Shown: positions 41,095 to 52,335 of the stretch, piece by piece
Layout: every line of letters starts with the position of its first letter
Numbering within the stretch: the first letter of the stretch is position 1
Source of the DNA: Vespa crabro
Taxonomy: Eukaryota; Arthropoda; Insecta; Hymenoptera; Vespidae
DNA length: 64,000 nucleotides
NCBI RefSeq assembly: GCF_910589235.1
Contig: NC_060972.1
Span: 4,542,899 to 4,606,898 of the forward strand
Reading direction: 5' to 3'
Made by a program: the position numbers and the translations under genes
Notes under the pieces: model-generated
Seen by the model: only the letters and a program-made list of their open reading frames with translations
The model's database searches: none
Told to the model about the DNA's origin: nothing

Positions 41095-42072
41095 ATACGA
41101 ATGTATCGTTGTTTAATGTTGGAAAAATTACAACAATTCAAAGTTCAACTATTTCTTTTAAAGTGTCGTGTATTCGTGACTTGAATTAGTCAAAGTAATG
41201 ATGATTTTATAAAATTGATGACTTGTAAAATTAATACATTTTTACACTTCGATTAGATGTATCTGCAGTAATGTTTCTATAACAGAAAACATAACTATTT
41301 ATTTTTATTTTTATTCTATAACGTCTTTTAATACCATCGTTATTTAACATAAGATAAAACTAATATATTAGACCACGGCACTTTGGGCTTTAAAAATAAA
41401 ATGGGAACAATTTATTTTACATTCAAATTGTCAACGTGTATCTAGCAGTTTCGATTATTAGTAAACATAATTAATTCCATGTTGTAAAAAAGCTATGTCT
41501 AAGGTGGTATTAAAAGAGAGAAGAAAAGGAATGATCCAGGATTATGTAAGTTGTATTATTGAAATACTTTCTTCAAAAGATCTTAAAAGTTATGTGTTTT
41601 ATGGCAGAAAGTCCAAATAGATAATTCATTGCTACAAATATTATATGGAAATATATGATTAATGAGAAAAATTGAAGAAATCTTTATTTAATCAATATAA
41701 TAATATTTAAGATAAACAGTAAGTTCCTTCAAGTTATAATAAATGAATATTTACAAGGATCATTTGCAAAAACCTCAATATCTCATTTGCACTATTTTAA
41801 CTGATAATGACCACAAATAATTCGTGGAAGTGAATAATTTAAAAAAAAAAAAAATAGATTCAATTCAATAAAAACAACATAATATGATTACAAATTCAAA
41901 TTAGTATATTATATATATTTATATCTTTGTTACAATAGGTACTTCGTATTTTGCTACAGAGATCGATAATTACAAACGTTAAATATTAAGACAACATGTA
42001 ATACTTTCAAATATTCAAGAATATTAAAAGTAAGCCATACGGTACTTGATGTAGTAATTAGTAAGCTACATT
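41095..42072. other. convergent intergenic region between NPF and the CBM14 array
   Basis: AT-rich with no open frame of note. It contains both 3' ends: the NPF gene reads rightwards and the chitin-binding array reads leftwards. An AATAAA at 41395-41400 is a plausible NPF polyadenylation signal. Confidence 0.6.
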
Positions 42073-44394
42073 TTAATTTTTATCTTCCTTCCCGTTTGGG
42101 CATTCAGCATGTTCTGGCCAATCACAGACTAACAAAACTTGATTGAAATGTAAGCCAGGTGGGCATTGAAGGGCAACTTTTTGACCTTCAACGCATTTGT
42201 AAAATAACGTACAATCTGTTTCATGAGGCAAATGTACGACATGACCATTATCATGTGATGGACAACGATCTGGAATATTGCCAGGAGTCGATGAAGCTGG
42301 GACTCCTGTCGATGATTCAGGAGCCGCACTAGATGTTCCTTTAGTTTCTGGTAAATCTTGTTTTTCGTCTTCTTTATCGCCTGGTTTGCTTTTGCAGTTC
42401 GCTTGTTCTGGCCAATCACAGACTTGCAAAACTTGATTGAAATGTAAGCCAGATGGGCATTGAAGGGCAACTTTTTGACCTTCAACGCATTTGTAAAATA
42501 ACGTACAATCTGTTTCGTGAGGCAAATGTACGACATGACCATTATCATGTGATGGACAACGATCTGGGATATTGCCAGGAGTCGATGAAGCTGGTACTCT
42601 TGTCGATGATTCAGGAGCCGCACTAGATGTTCTTTCAGTTTCTGGTAAATCTTGTTTTTCGTCTTCTTTATCGTCTTCTTTATCGTCTGGTTTGCTTTTG
42701 CAGTTCGCTCGTTCCGGCAGATCGCAAACTTGCAAAGTTGGATTGAAATGTAAGCCAGGTGGGCATGGAAGGGCAACTTTTTGACCTTCGTGGCATTTGT
42801 AAAACAGCGAACAATTCGTCTCGTGAGGCAAATGTACTACATTACCGGAATCGTCTGGTGGGCAATGATCTGGGATACTGCCAGGAGTCGATGAATCTGG
42901 GACTCTTGTCGATGATTCAGGAGCCGCACTAGATGTTCTTTCAGTTTCTGGTAAATCTTGTTTTTCGTCTTCTTTATCGTCTTCTTTATCGTCTGGTTTG
43001 CTTTTGCAGTTCGCTCGTTCCGGCAGATCGCAAACTTGCAAAGTTGGATTGAAATGTAAGCCAGGTGGGCATGGAAGGGCAACTTTTTGACCTTCGTGGC
43101 ATTTGTAAAACAGCGAACAATTCGTCTCGTGAGGCAAATGTACTACATTACCGGAATCGTCTGGTGGGCAATGATCTGGGATACTGCCAGGAGTCGATGA
43201 ATCTGGGACTCTTGTCGATGATTCAGGAGCCGCACTAGATGTTCTTTCAGTTTCTCGTAAATCTTGTTTCTCGCCTTCTTTATTTTCTGGTTTGCTGGTG
43301 CAGTTAGCATGTTCCGGCAGATCGCAAACTTGCAAAACTGGATTGAAATGTAAGCCTGGTGGACACTGGTTAATTATTTTCTCACCTTTGTTGCATTTAT
43401 AAAATAGCGTACAATCTGTTTCGTGAGGCAAATGTACTACTTCACCAGTATCATTTAATGGACAATGATCTGGTATACTGCCAGGAGTTGTTGAAAGAAT
43501 TTCTGTTTCGTATGATTGAGAAATAATTGATCGTTTAATTTTTAATAAATCTTGATTTTCGTCTTCTTTATTTTCCGGTTTGCTGGTGCAGTTAGCATGT
43601 TCCGGCAGATCGCAAACTTGCAAAACTGGATTGAAATGTAAGCCTGGTGGACACTGGTTGATTATTTTCTCACCTTTGTTGCATTTATAAAATAACGTAC
43701 AATCTGTTTCGTGAGGCAAATGTACTACTTCACCAGTATCATTTAATGGACAATGATCTGGTATACTGCCAGGAGTTATTGAAAGAATTTCTGTTTCGTA
43801 TGATTGAGAAATAATTGATCGTTTAATTTTTAATAAATCTTGATTTTCGTCTTCTTTCTTTTCCGGTTTGCTGGTGCAGTTAGCATGTTCCGGCAGATCG
43901 CAAACTTGCAAAACTGGATTGAAATGTAAGCCTGGTGGACACTGGTTAATTATTTTCTCACCTTTGTTGCATTTATAAAATAGCGTACAATCTGTTTCGT
44001 GAGGCAAATGTACTACTTCACCAGTATCATTTAATGGACAATGATCTGGTATACTGCCAGGAGTTGTTGAAAGAATTTCTGTTTCGTATGATTGAGAAAT
44101 AATTGATCGTTTAATTTTTAATAAATCTTGATTTTTGTCTACTTTATTGTCTAGTTTGTTCTCGCATTTAGCATTTTCTGGGAGATCACATATTTGCATC
44201 ACTTTATTGAAATGTAATCCTGGTGGACACTTCTGAAGTACTTTTTGACCTTTGTTGCATTTGTAAAACAGGGAACAATTTGTTTCGTGAGGCAAATGTA
44301 CAAGTTTTCCATAATCATCTGGAGGACAATGATCTGGGACACCCTCAGTATACGTTGAAGAAACTTTTTTAGATGATGGAGGAACTTCTTCCAT
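42073..44394 (-). repeat. tandem domain repeats of 288-306 bp
   Basis: The coding repeats fall into homogenised subgroups. Three adjacent domains are 288 bp apart (marker CAGTTAGCATG at 43301, 43589, 43877). Two domains are 306 bp apart (marker CAGTTCGCTCG at 42701 and 43007). The two at the 3' end form another near-identical pair. This points to recent unequal crossing-over or gene conversion. Confidence 0.9.
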
Positions 44395-44478
44395 TAAGTG
44401 AGCATCCTTTATAGATACTTCAGGTATATTTCCTTCATTTGTAGATTTGCAGTTCGAATTCTCTGGCTGTACGCATAC
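42073..44478 (-). CDS. chitin-binding peritrophin-A (CBM14) array, 3' exon, 801 aa, start elsewhere
   Basis: The open frame runs from a splice acceptor (GCGATTTATAG|GTATGC, exon from 44478) to the stop at 42073. It holds eight complete CBM14 domains, each with six cysteines and the motif HLPHET.C..FYKC...C.PGLHFN...QVCD.PE.A.C. A partial domain at the very start supplies only the last two cysteines (VCVQPENSNC). Linkers are Ser/Thr/Glu/Lys-rich and probably O-glycosylated; three carry a KIKR dibasic site. The first ATG (44394) would give no signal peptide and half a domain, so it is not the true start. No exon coding the missing half lies in 44479-45404. The missing part is exactly present upstream in the array at 45405-50248, so I infer this is an alternative 3' exon of that gene. 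Such proteins bind chitin in the peritrophic matrix or cuticle. Near-identical repeats make assembly errors possible. Confidence 0.88.
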   Translation of the reverse strand, partial: VCVQPENSNCKSTNEGNIPEVSIKDAHLMEEVPPSSKKVSSTYTEGVPDHCPPDDYGKLVHLPHETNCSLFYKCNKGQKVLQKCPPGLHFNKVMQICDLPENAKCENKLDNKVDKNQDLLKIKRSIISQSYETEILSTTPGSIPDHCPLNDTGEVVHLPHETDCTLFYKCNKGEKIINQCPPGLHFNPVLQVCDLPEHANCTSKPEKKEDENQDLLKIKRSIISQSYETEILSITPGSIPDHCPLNDTGEVVHLPHETDCTLFYKCNKGEKIINQCPPGLHFNPVLQVCDLPEHANCTSKPENKEDENQDLLKIKRSIISQSYETEILSTTPGSIPDHCPLNDTGEVVHLPHETDCTLFYKCNKGEKIINQCPPGLHFNPVLQVCDLPEHANCTSKPENKEGEKQDLRETERTSSAAPESSTRVPDSSTPGSIPDHCPPDDSGNVVHLPHETNCSLFYKCHEGQKVALPCPPGLHFNPTLQVCDLPERANCKSKPDDKEDDKEDEKQDLPETERTSSAAPESSTRVPDSSTPGSIPDHCPPDDSGNVVHLPHETNCSLFYKCHEGQKVALPCPPGLHFNPTLQVCDLPERANCKSKPDDKEDDKEDEKQDLPETERTSSAAPESSTRVPASSTPGNIPDRCPSHDNGHVVHLPHETDCTLFYKCVEGQKVALQCPSGLHFNQVLQVCDWPEQANCKSKPGDKEDEKQDLPETKGTSSAAPESSTGVPASSTPGNIPDRCPSHDNGHVVHLPHETDCTLFYKCVEGQKVALQCPPGLHFNQVLLVCDWPEHAECPNGKEDKN

Positions 44479-45404
44479 CTATAAATCGCAGCAATTGGTA
44501 AAGATTATAAAGTATTTTTTTATTTCCTCCTAGAACATACGAAGATGTATATTTAATAAAATGTTATGCAATAGTCTTAACTATTCAATGAAAAAACTTG
44601 GCAATTATGAATTATATTTTAGATTATATTATTAAAAAGTAGTCATTATATTCTAGTATTTCAAACGGTTAATGAAAAGCTCAATCTACATCCCAGAATA
44701 AAATTATTAACAAAAATTGAATAATATCGTGGATAATGGATAAAATATAGCTCTATTTTATGAATACAAAATAGTACTAACGGACATTTTATGTAATGAA
44801 GCATTTTAAACTGTCTGCTATGTTAGACATATAAACAAATATTATTTGGTATTATGATTGTAGCAAAATCAATGCAGCAGAAAAGTAAATGTTTAAAATC
44901 TTAAGATTTTGATTCAATCTGATCTTGATAAATATCTATTGCAATGTTATTTCGGACTAAATACAAAACAATTAATAATGTGTTAGTAATAACCATGACG
45001 TTTAATAATAATAACCATGACGATATTTATGTGACAAGCTGATGAAAACAATGGTAATAAAAATGATTACAATGGATTGATCAAATCCATTCAGATGTTA
45101 TTATCTGTTTGTTTTTTCGTCTTTTCTTTGAAGAAAAGTATGATATTGCAAATAAAAAATGCGAGATTCTAATATAAACATATCAACTAGTTTTAAAAGA
45201 CTAGTAAATTGACTTGCAATGATAATATCAATTTCAAATACACTTCTAATTATCGTTTTTTGATAAAAGTGGAGTAAGTAATCAAAAGAATGATAATGAA
45301 AAAGGTCGCATTGAAAGATGTGTATTATATATAATGTTATATATAATGCTATAAAGGAATCGTTTAATTGTTAAACCTTGTAACTTAAGAAGCCGTGCAA
45401 ATTT
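44479..45404 (-). other. spacer between the two CBM14 arrays
   Basis: AT-rich, stop-dense on both strands and without a CBM14-coding segment, signal peptide or promoter that I can see. It would be the 3' UTR of the upstream array and part of the proposed long alternative intron. Confidence 0.65.
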
Positions 45405-48400
45405 TCATGTTTTGATTCCGAATGGATGTTCCTGACGAGCTTGGCTCGATTGAATTGAAGGACAATTTGCTTTATCAGGTGTTGTGCAAATATTGTGTAT
45501 TTCATCCCAATGTAATCCGCTTGGACATTTATGTTGGATAAGCATACCGTCTACGCATACATAATAGAATTCGCAATGCAATTTATCAGCCTGAGTAGAA
45601 CCCTTGACGCACTCTCGGTGACGACAATTTGTTTCTGATGGTGCGGTGCAATATAGGCGTTCTTGATTCCAATAGAATCCAGATGAACATTTAAGCTCAA
45701 TGTACATGTGATTTATGCACATGTAAACCTTATCGCAGTCCTTCTCGTGGGGTTTGAAAAGACCTTCTGCACACGTAGTAATAAGTGCCGTAGAATGAAG
45801 TGCATCTAATGGTTTCATGCAAAGATTGTATTCTTGATCCCAATATAATCCAGGATCGCATGCTTTCGTAACGTAATTATAAGAATCTTCAATACAGTTG
45901 AAATTTTTATGACAATTTGCTTCGCTTGGATTTCTACACTGACGGTTTACTTTATCCCATTCCAATTTCCCATCACATTTCTGCTTGGTAAATTTACCGT
46001 TTTTGCATAGATAGTACAAATTACAATTACACTCGTGAGCAGTGGTAGAATTCTCGACGCACACAGGACAATCTACTAATTCAGGTAATGTGCAAATATT
46101 GTGTTTTCTATCCCAATATAATCCAGATGGACATGTTTTCTGAACGTAAGTACCATTCTCACAGACGTAATACTTGTTGCATTCTATTTCGTGGGATTTA
46201 AATGGACCATCTTTGCAAGTAGACGGATGATAAGGACATTTTGCCACTTCAGCTATTTCGCATTTATTATTTTTGCGATCCCATTCTTTTCCATCTGGGC
46301 ATTTCTTTTGAATCAATTCACCTTTTACGCATTGATAGTACAATTCGCATTTACACTCGTGATACGAGGTAGAATCCTCGGTGCATTTCAATTTTGGTAG
46401 GTAAGGACAATTTGCTTCTTCAACTGGTGTGCAAATATTGCGTGCTTGATTCCAATGTAATCCAGATTTACATGTTCTCGGAACGTAATTATTATTTTCG
46501 CACTCGTAATACATATTGCATACATTTTCGTAGGGCTTGAATGAACCTTCTGTACATTTATAGGAAGGACAATGTGCTTCTTCTGGTCTACTACAACGAT
46601 AGTTATTTCGATCCCAGTGCAATCCCTTCAGACATTTCTGCAGGTTCCATGCACCAGATATGCATATATAGGACCATTCGCATTGACACTCATGAGGCTT
46701 GGTAGTACCCTCGACGCAAATACGACAATTTGCTTTCTCAGGTGTCGTGCAATTATAATTTTTTCGATCCCAATGTAACCCAGATGGACATGTTTGCTGA
46801 ACGTAATTATTATGATAACACACGTAATACTTATCGCAATCCGTCTCGTGGGGTTTGTAATAGCCTTGATCACAATGATTTTGAGGACAATTCGCTTCCT
46901 CAATTCTTCTGCACCGATTGTTATGGCGATCCCACTGTTCTCCTATTGGACATTCCTGCTTGATATATCCACCGTTTTTGCATGTATAATACCATTCGCA
47001 ATATAACTCATGAGGCTTGGTGAAACCTTCGGTGCAATAAGGACAATTTGCTTTCTCAGGTGTCGTGCAATTATAATTTTTTCGATCCCAATGTAACCCA
47101 GATGGACATGTTTGCTGAACGTAATTATTATGATAACACACGTAATACTTATCGCACTCCTTCTCGTGGGGTTTGTAATAGCCTTGATCACAATGATTTT
47201 GAAGACAATTCGCTTCCTCAATTCTTCTGCAGCGATTGTTATTGCGATCCCACTGTTCTCCAATTGGACATTCCTGGTTGATAAAATGACCGTTTTTGCA
47301 TCTATAATACAATTCGCAATAACACTCATGAGGCTTGGTAGAACCTTCGGTGCAATAAGGACAATTTGCTTTCTCAGGTGTCGTGCAATTATAATTTTTT
47401 CGATCCCAATGTAACCCAGATGGACATGTTTGCTGAACGTAATTATTATGATAACACACGTAATACTTATCGCACTCCTTCTCGTGGGGTTTGTAATAGC
47501 CTTGATCACAATGATTTTGAAGACAATTCGCTTCCTCAATTCTTCTGCAGCTATTGTTTTTGGGATCCCACTGTTCTCCTATTGGACATTCCTGCTTGAT
47601 ATATCCACCGTTTTTGCATGTATAATACCATTCGCAATATAACTCATGAGGCTTGGTAGAACCTTCGGTGCAATAAGGACAATGTGCTATTTCAGGTTTA
47701 TTGCAAACATTATGCGTTCGATCCCAATGTAACCCAGTTGGACATGTTTGCAGAACGTAATTATTGTGATAACACACGTAATACTTATCGCAATCCGTCT
47801 CGTGGGGTTTGTAATAGCCTTGATCACAATGATTTTGAGGACAATTCGCTTCCTCAATTCTTCTGCACTGATTGTTATAGCGATCCCACTGTTCTCCTAT
47901 TGGACATTCCTGCTTGATATATCCACCGTTTTTGCATGTATAATACCATTCGCAATATAACTCATGAGGCTTGGTGAAACCTTCGGGGCAATAAGGACAA
48001 TTTGCTTTCTCAGGTGTCGTGCAATTATAATTTTTTCGATCCCAATGTAACCCAGATGGACATGTTTGCTGAACGTAATTATTATGATAACACACGTAAT
48101 ACTTATCGCACTCCTTCTCGTGGGGTTTGTAATAGCCTTGATCACAATGATTTTGAAGACAATTCGCTTCCTCAATTCTTCTGCAGCTATTGTTTTTGGG
48201 ATCCCACTGTTCTCCTATTGGACATTCCTGCTTGATATATCCACCGTTTTTGCATGTATAATACCATTCGCAATATAACTCATGAGGCTTGGTAGAACCT
48301 TCGGTGCAATAAGGACAATGTGCTATTTCAGGTTTATTGCAAACATTATGCGTTCGATCCCAATGTAACCCAGTTGGACATGTTTGCAGAACGTAATTAT

Positions 48401-50248
48401 TGTGATAACACACGTAATACTTATCGCAATCCGTCTCGTGGGGTTTGTAATAGCCTTGATCACAATGATTTTGAGGACAATTCGCTTCCTCAATTCTTCT
48501 GCACTGATTGTTATAGCGATCCCACTGTTCTCCTATTGGACATTCCTGCTTGATATATCCACCGTTTTTGCATGTATAATACCATTCGCAATATAACTCA
48601 TGAGGCTTGGTAGAACCTTTGGTGCAATAAGGACAATTTGCTATCTCAGGTGTTGTGCAATTATTATTTATTCGATCCCAATGTTTCCCAGTTGGACATG
48701 TTTGCAGAACGTAATTATTATGATAACACACGTAATACTTATCGCAATCCGTCTCGTGGGGTTTGTAATTGCCTTGATCACAATGATTTATAGTACAATT
48801 TGCTGTTTTACTGCAACGTTCGTCTTCTCGGTCCCAAAGTAATCCAGAAGCACATGTAAGGTGTTCGTATCCTGTTCCTTTACACCTGTAATATTTATCG
48901 CAATCCTTCTCGTCGGGTTTGTAGTAACCATCATTACATTTGACGTAAGGACATTTTGCTTTTCCAGGTCGTGCGCATTTTTTGTTAACATCATCCCAAT
49001 GATTGTCTTCTTCACAATTTGTCCGTACCAAATCTCCATTAGTACAGTTATAATATAGTTGGCATTGGCATTCATGTTTTCGTAATTCTCCTTCCGTACA
49101 CGTTTGCTTAAATGGTAACGTTATTTTTGTCGTCGAGATTCCTTGTTGCGTACTTGCTTTTTTCTCGTCAATATAACAGGTTTGCAGATCTTGGTTCCAA
49201 CACCTATCATTCGAACACTGTTTGAGTATTTTTTTACCATTAACATTCTCATAAAATAAATTGCACGTGCACTCATGTTCTTCGTATCGAATTGAATTTG
49301 ATGGGTTAGATGATGATATCGAAGATGGTATGTTACGTGACGTTGTTAGTTGCGATGTTTGTTGATCTGTTAGTGGCACATCTACATATGTTGTTAGTAC
49401 AGGTTGAAATTTACAACCTACTTCTGAAGGATAGTCACAAACCTGAAGTAGAGGATTAAAGTGTAGTCTATCACCTCTACTATTACTGTATGGACACTCT
49501 TTCAAAATTTTTTCACCTAAAAAGCAAACATAAAATTTGCTGCAATCTGATTCATGAGCTAGTAAAACCGTTTCCTCGAGAGAATCTTCACTTGGGCATA
49601 CTGTAGGTGGTGTCTGCTTAGGGGCTGCTTCTAAATTTACTGCGGCTAGGATGATCGCAAATACTGCGATCAAACCCAAGTTTCCTAAAATTGATCATGA
49701 AAACATTTAGATAATTGAAGATTTTGCAAATTTTTGCATTTTTTTTTTTTTCTTTTCTTTTTTCTTTTCTTTTTTTTAGTAATAAACGTTTCTATCTTTT
49801 ATATAACATTTATCCTTCTTCGTTGATTTTTTTCTCTTATTAAACTATTTTGCAATATCGTACGTTTATCGAGAGCATTGATAAATAAAGTTAAGTATGC
49901 ACGTAACATCTTTAATACGGACATTCTAAATGGATCTAAAAATTAATTGGTAATATTTGTATTGCATAAGCTTTTATTCACCGGTATCTTAAGATATTAA
50001 CAATAAGTATCTCGATCGACAATATCTTACGTACTTGTAACAGATAATACGTCATTTTTATATTCAATAAATATTCTATAGACCAATCTTGAAGGATATT
50101 ATAAAACGTATAAATTATTCTATCGCCTGTAAAATCTTGTATGTTAATGGATTATTTAATTCGTTAATTAATAAGCAATTAATCACTAATAGATCATGTA
50201 AAAAATATTCGTGACAAAAATTTAACGATACGTTGACTCACCTTTCAT
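45405..50248 (-). CDS. large secreted multi-CBM14 chitin-binding protein (peritrophin-like), 1428 aa
   Basis: Two exons: 50242-50248 (ATG AAA G, donor GTGAGT) and 45405-49684 (acceptor ATTTTAG). They join as MKGNLGLIAVFAIILAAVNL, a clear signal peptide. About 25 cysteine-rich CBM14-type units follow. Units 5-17 alternate two types, A (NHCDQGYYKPHE...YHNNYV.QTCP.GLHWDR) and B (CTEGSTKPHELYCEWYYTCKNGGYI...), as a 106-residue, 318-bp higher-order repeat. Unit 2 is degenerate and unit 23 lacks its central part. There is no enzyme domain, so this is a structural chitin-binding protein rather than a chitinase, probably of the gut peritrophic matrix. The two types may cross-link chitin fibrils; that is inference. 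Domain 1 contains a possible alternative donor at 49443/49442. A TATA box lies about 95 bp upstream of the ATG. The tiny 7-nt coding part of exon 1 is confirmed by phase and by the signal peptide it completes. Confidence 0.93.
46720..48780 (-). repeat. 318-bp higher-order tandem repeat (A+B CBM14 pair)
   Basis: The same DNA landmarks recur at 318-bp steps, for example 46730, 47048, 47366, 47684, 48002 and 48320. Each unit codes one A-type and one B-type domain in frame. Homogeneity at the DNA level shows recent expansion. Confidence 0.95.
47352..48611 (-). repeat. recent 636-bp tandem duplication inside the array
   Basis: By eye, 47352-47975 and 47988-48611 are identical over 624 bp (offset 636), covering two A+B units. 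The flanks differ at once (47351 T against 47987 G; 47976 G against 48612 A). It is a very recent duplication, a gene-conversion tract, or an assembly artefact. Confidence 0.9.
49442..49448 (-). promoter_or_regulatory. possible alternative 5' splice site CTTCAG|GTTTGT
   Basis: Within the first CBM14 domain, after the codons for LHFNPLLQ, the - strand reads CTTCAG|GTTTGT. Cutting here leaves exon 49443-49684, which with the 7-nt first exon is exactly 83 codons (phase 0). The acceptor at 44478 is also phase 0 and resumes with VCVQPENSNC. The donor is moderate: CAG|GT with G at +5 but T at +3 and +4. Confidence 0.45.
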
Positions 50249-50341
50249 CGTGAACAAACTGTCCAATGGATCTTTTAACGATATATCTTTACCTCGCACT
50301 CGATAAATTGATAACTAATAATAGTGACTAGGAAAGAACCT

Positions 50342-50350
50342 CTTTTATAG
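50342..50350 (-). promoter_or_regulatory. TATA box CTATAAAAG of the CBM14 gene
   Basis: A canonical TATA sequence on the - strand about 94 bp upstream of the ATG at 50248. Transcription would be expected to start near 50315, giving a 5' UTR of about 65-70 nt. The strong TATA fits a tissue-specific structural gene. Confidence 0.65.
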
Positions 50351-51950
50351 GCATGTAAAAGCTTATCATTCGATTAACTCGTTCGTTATCATTGATATCT
50401 TTAAAAAATATGAATGCTTTTGAAGCATGTTACAGACATATTCGCCATATCATTAATTTCTAAGAACTAATGAGCGTACAAGTGTAACGTTGCATTTTCT
50501 CGCATACAACAAAACGTTCTCATATCTTTTAAAAAGTTTTTCCTCATAGTGAAAACGTTGATTTCTATTATCTTAACGGAATCTGCCATTATTGTATCAA
50601 TTTTCAAACATTTTTCAATATTTTCAATCGAGGAAAACAACTAGTATTTTATAACAAAATGTATACATATATTGGAGAGATAGAAGAAAACAATTAATGA
50701 AATAATACTACAGAAATATCTCCTACGTAATCCAGATAACTTTCTACGGAAGTATTGATAACGATAGTAATATCGCATCATATCAATCGCAAATTCTATA
50801 TAGAATTAAACTCAATTTAGTTGCTATCATAATCGAAACTCAAATTCTTTTTACATAATTCAACGTACTTTGATCTTTTATATTATCAGTGACATGAATA
50901 TTTCTAATACATTATCCATTAAAGTTATCATCACGAAAAATTTATATAATAATTTTTAATATAATAGTAAATAATAGTATAGAGATATTTTATTTAATAT
51001 TTTAGCCATAACAATTACTAAAATAAGAGCAATTAATTATATTCCCAAGTGATGTAACATGTATTACTCTAAAAGGTATCTTTCATATAGCATGTAGAAA
51101 TAATGAAATTTGCTAAGCGTTATTTAGTAATTTCTTAAGTTTATACATTATTCGGCATTATTTGGTTTTATGATCTTAAAAACAATTAATCTTTATTAAA
51201 AGGAAAAAAAAAAAAAAAGAAAAGTAATCTTTTGCAGCATATAATAATCACGTATTGATCATTGATAATATAGTAAACTGTTAAACGAATGTAACATTGG
51301 TAATATATGTATACATTTTTACCTACCAAGCGATTTCAATCATAATGCAATATTAATTACTCGTATAATCTTATTAAAATATTAATATTTATTTTCATAT
51401 ATATTATCTACTAACTGCACTAATCTAAACTATAAATGAAGAATAGAGAAGATATCTAAAGTAAAAAGGAAGATTAAAAAAGGAAAATTTAATCAAGTTG
51501 CATTATCGATGAAACTGAAAATAACATTTAACAACGTTTCTGAAAAATCTACGAATTGAAACCATTGAATTACAATAATTAGATACTTTTGTTAAGTTGT
51601 AAGCAATTGGCAATTGCCGTCCTTATGCATTGTTGTTTCTTAGAATTATTTCAATGCCGACATTTAGCGCATTTGTTAAGAATGAAGTCTCCATTTTTGT
51701 ATATATAATATTGGAATTTTGTATATATAATTTTGTATATATCGCAGAAACATTCGTGAGAATAAACCTTTCCATCGGATCCTGGAAATATACATCGGAA
51801 TTATTGGCTCGTAGGATACGTAGACATTGAACTCTTGCCACCCGCAGTCACTAGTACGAGTAATAAAATAAATCGACTTATCGGTAGGACAGATGATAAA
51901 AAAGATCGACGTTACCGACCAATTACATTACCGACATTGATTAAAATTAA
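50351..51950. other. divergent intergenic region, no gene seen
   Basis: AT-rich with no coding signal. It separates the leftward CBM14 gene from the rightward CpG-rich promoter at 52 kb. Short frames at 51623-51841 on both strands have no recognisable content. Confidence 0.6.
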
Positions 51951-51959
51951 GATACCGAT

Positions 51960-52335
51960 GTTGAGGGGAAGATGGCGTTCGGAGCAATGGAGCGTATTGT
52001 AAAAATAACGATCCAATCGGAAGCGTGTAAACAATGGGTAAAGGGGCTATGATTGGCGGTGCTGTCGCCAAGTCGAGTGCGCTCAACGAATCAGAGGGCT
52101 AGATTCGGCGACGTTGAGAAAATGGTCGCGATTCTCGACCGTAACCCCCCACTACCGAAGAAAAGCTGCGCGACCAGCGCTCGGTAGACTCAGCCATTTC
52201 TCTCGCGAAGCGTAGCAACGCGTTCGAGTTGGCGACGTGTGTTTTTTCAACGATAGAACGTGCGGGTATTCCCGGAAGTTTTGCAAAATAACGCGACGCA
52301 AAAGGATGATACACTCCGGGCGGACCAGGCTCGAG
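51960..52335 (+). promoter_or_regulatory. CpG-rich promoter and probable first non-coding exon of FBXL20
   Basis: A GC- and CpG-rich island in AT-rich DNA, starting near AAGATGGCG (51969-51977, a YY1/Pho-like core). It ends with a strong donor, CTCGAG|GTAAGT, with the intron starting at 52336. No TATA box is seen. FBXL20, about 4.6 kb downstream on the same strand, is the nearest gene needing a 5' exon. The link is inferred and could be wrong. Confidence 0.5.

Noticed and set aside
42073..48780. Regular direct repeats resembling a CRISPR array in periodicity
   Set aside because: The 288-318-bp units are fully coding with six-cysteine domains; there are no short repeats separated by unique spacers.
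46191..49058. Many repeated 65-100-codon frames on the + strand, and second-frame - frames, around 46-49 kb and 42-43 kb
   Set aside because: Shadows of the CBM14-coding repeats; they recur only because the real coding DNA is repeated.
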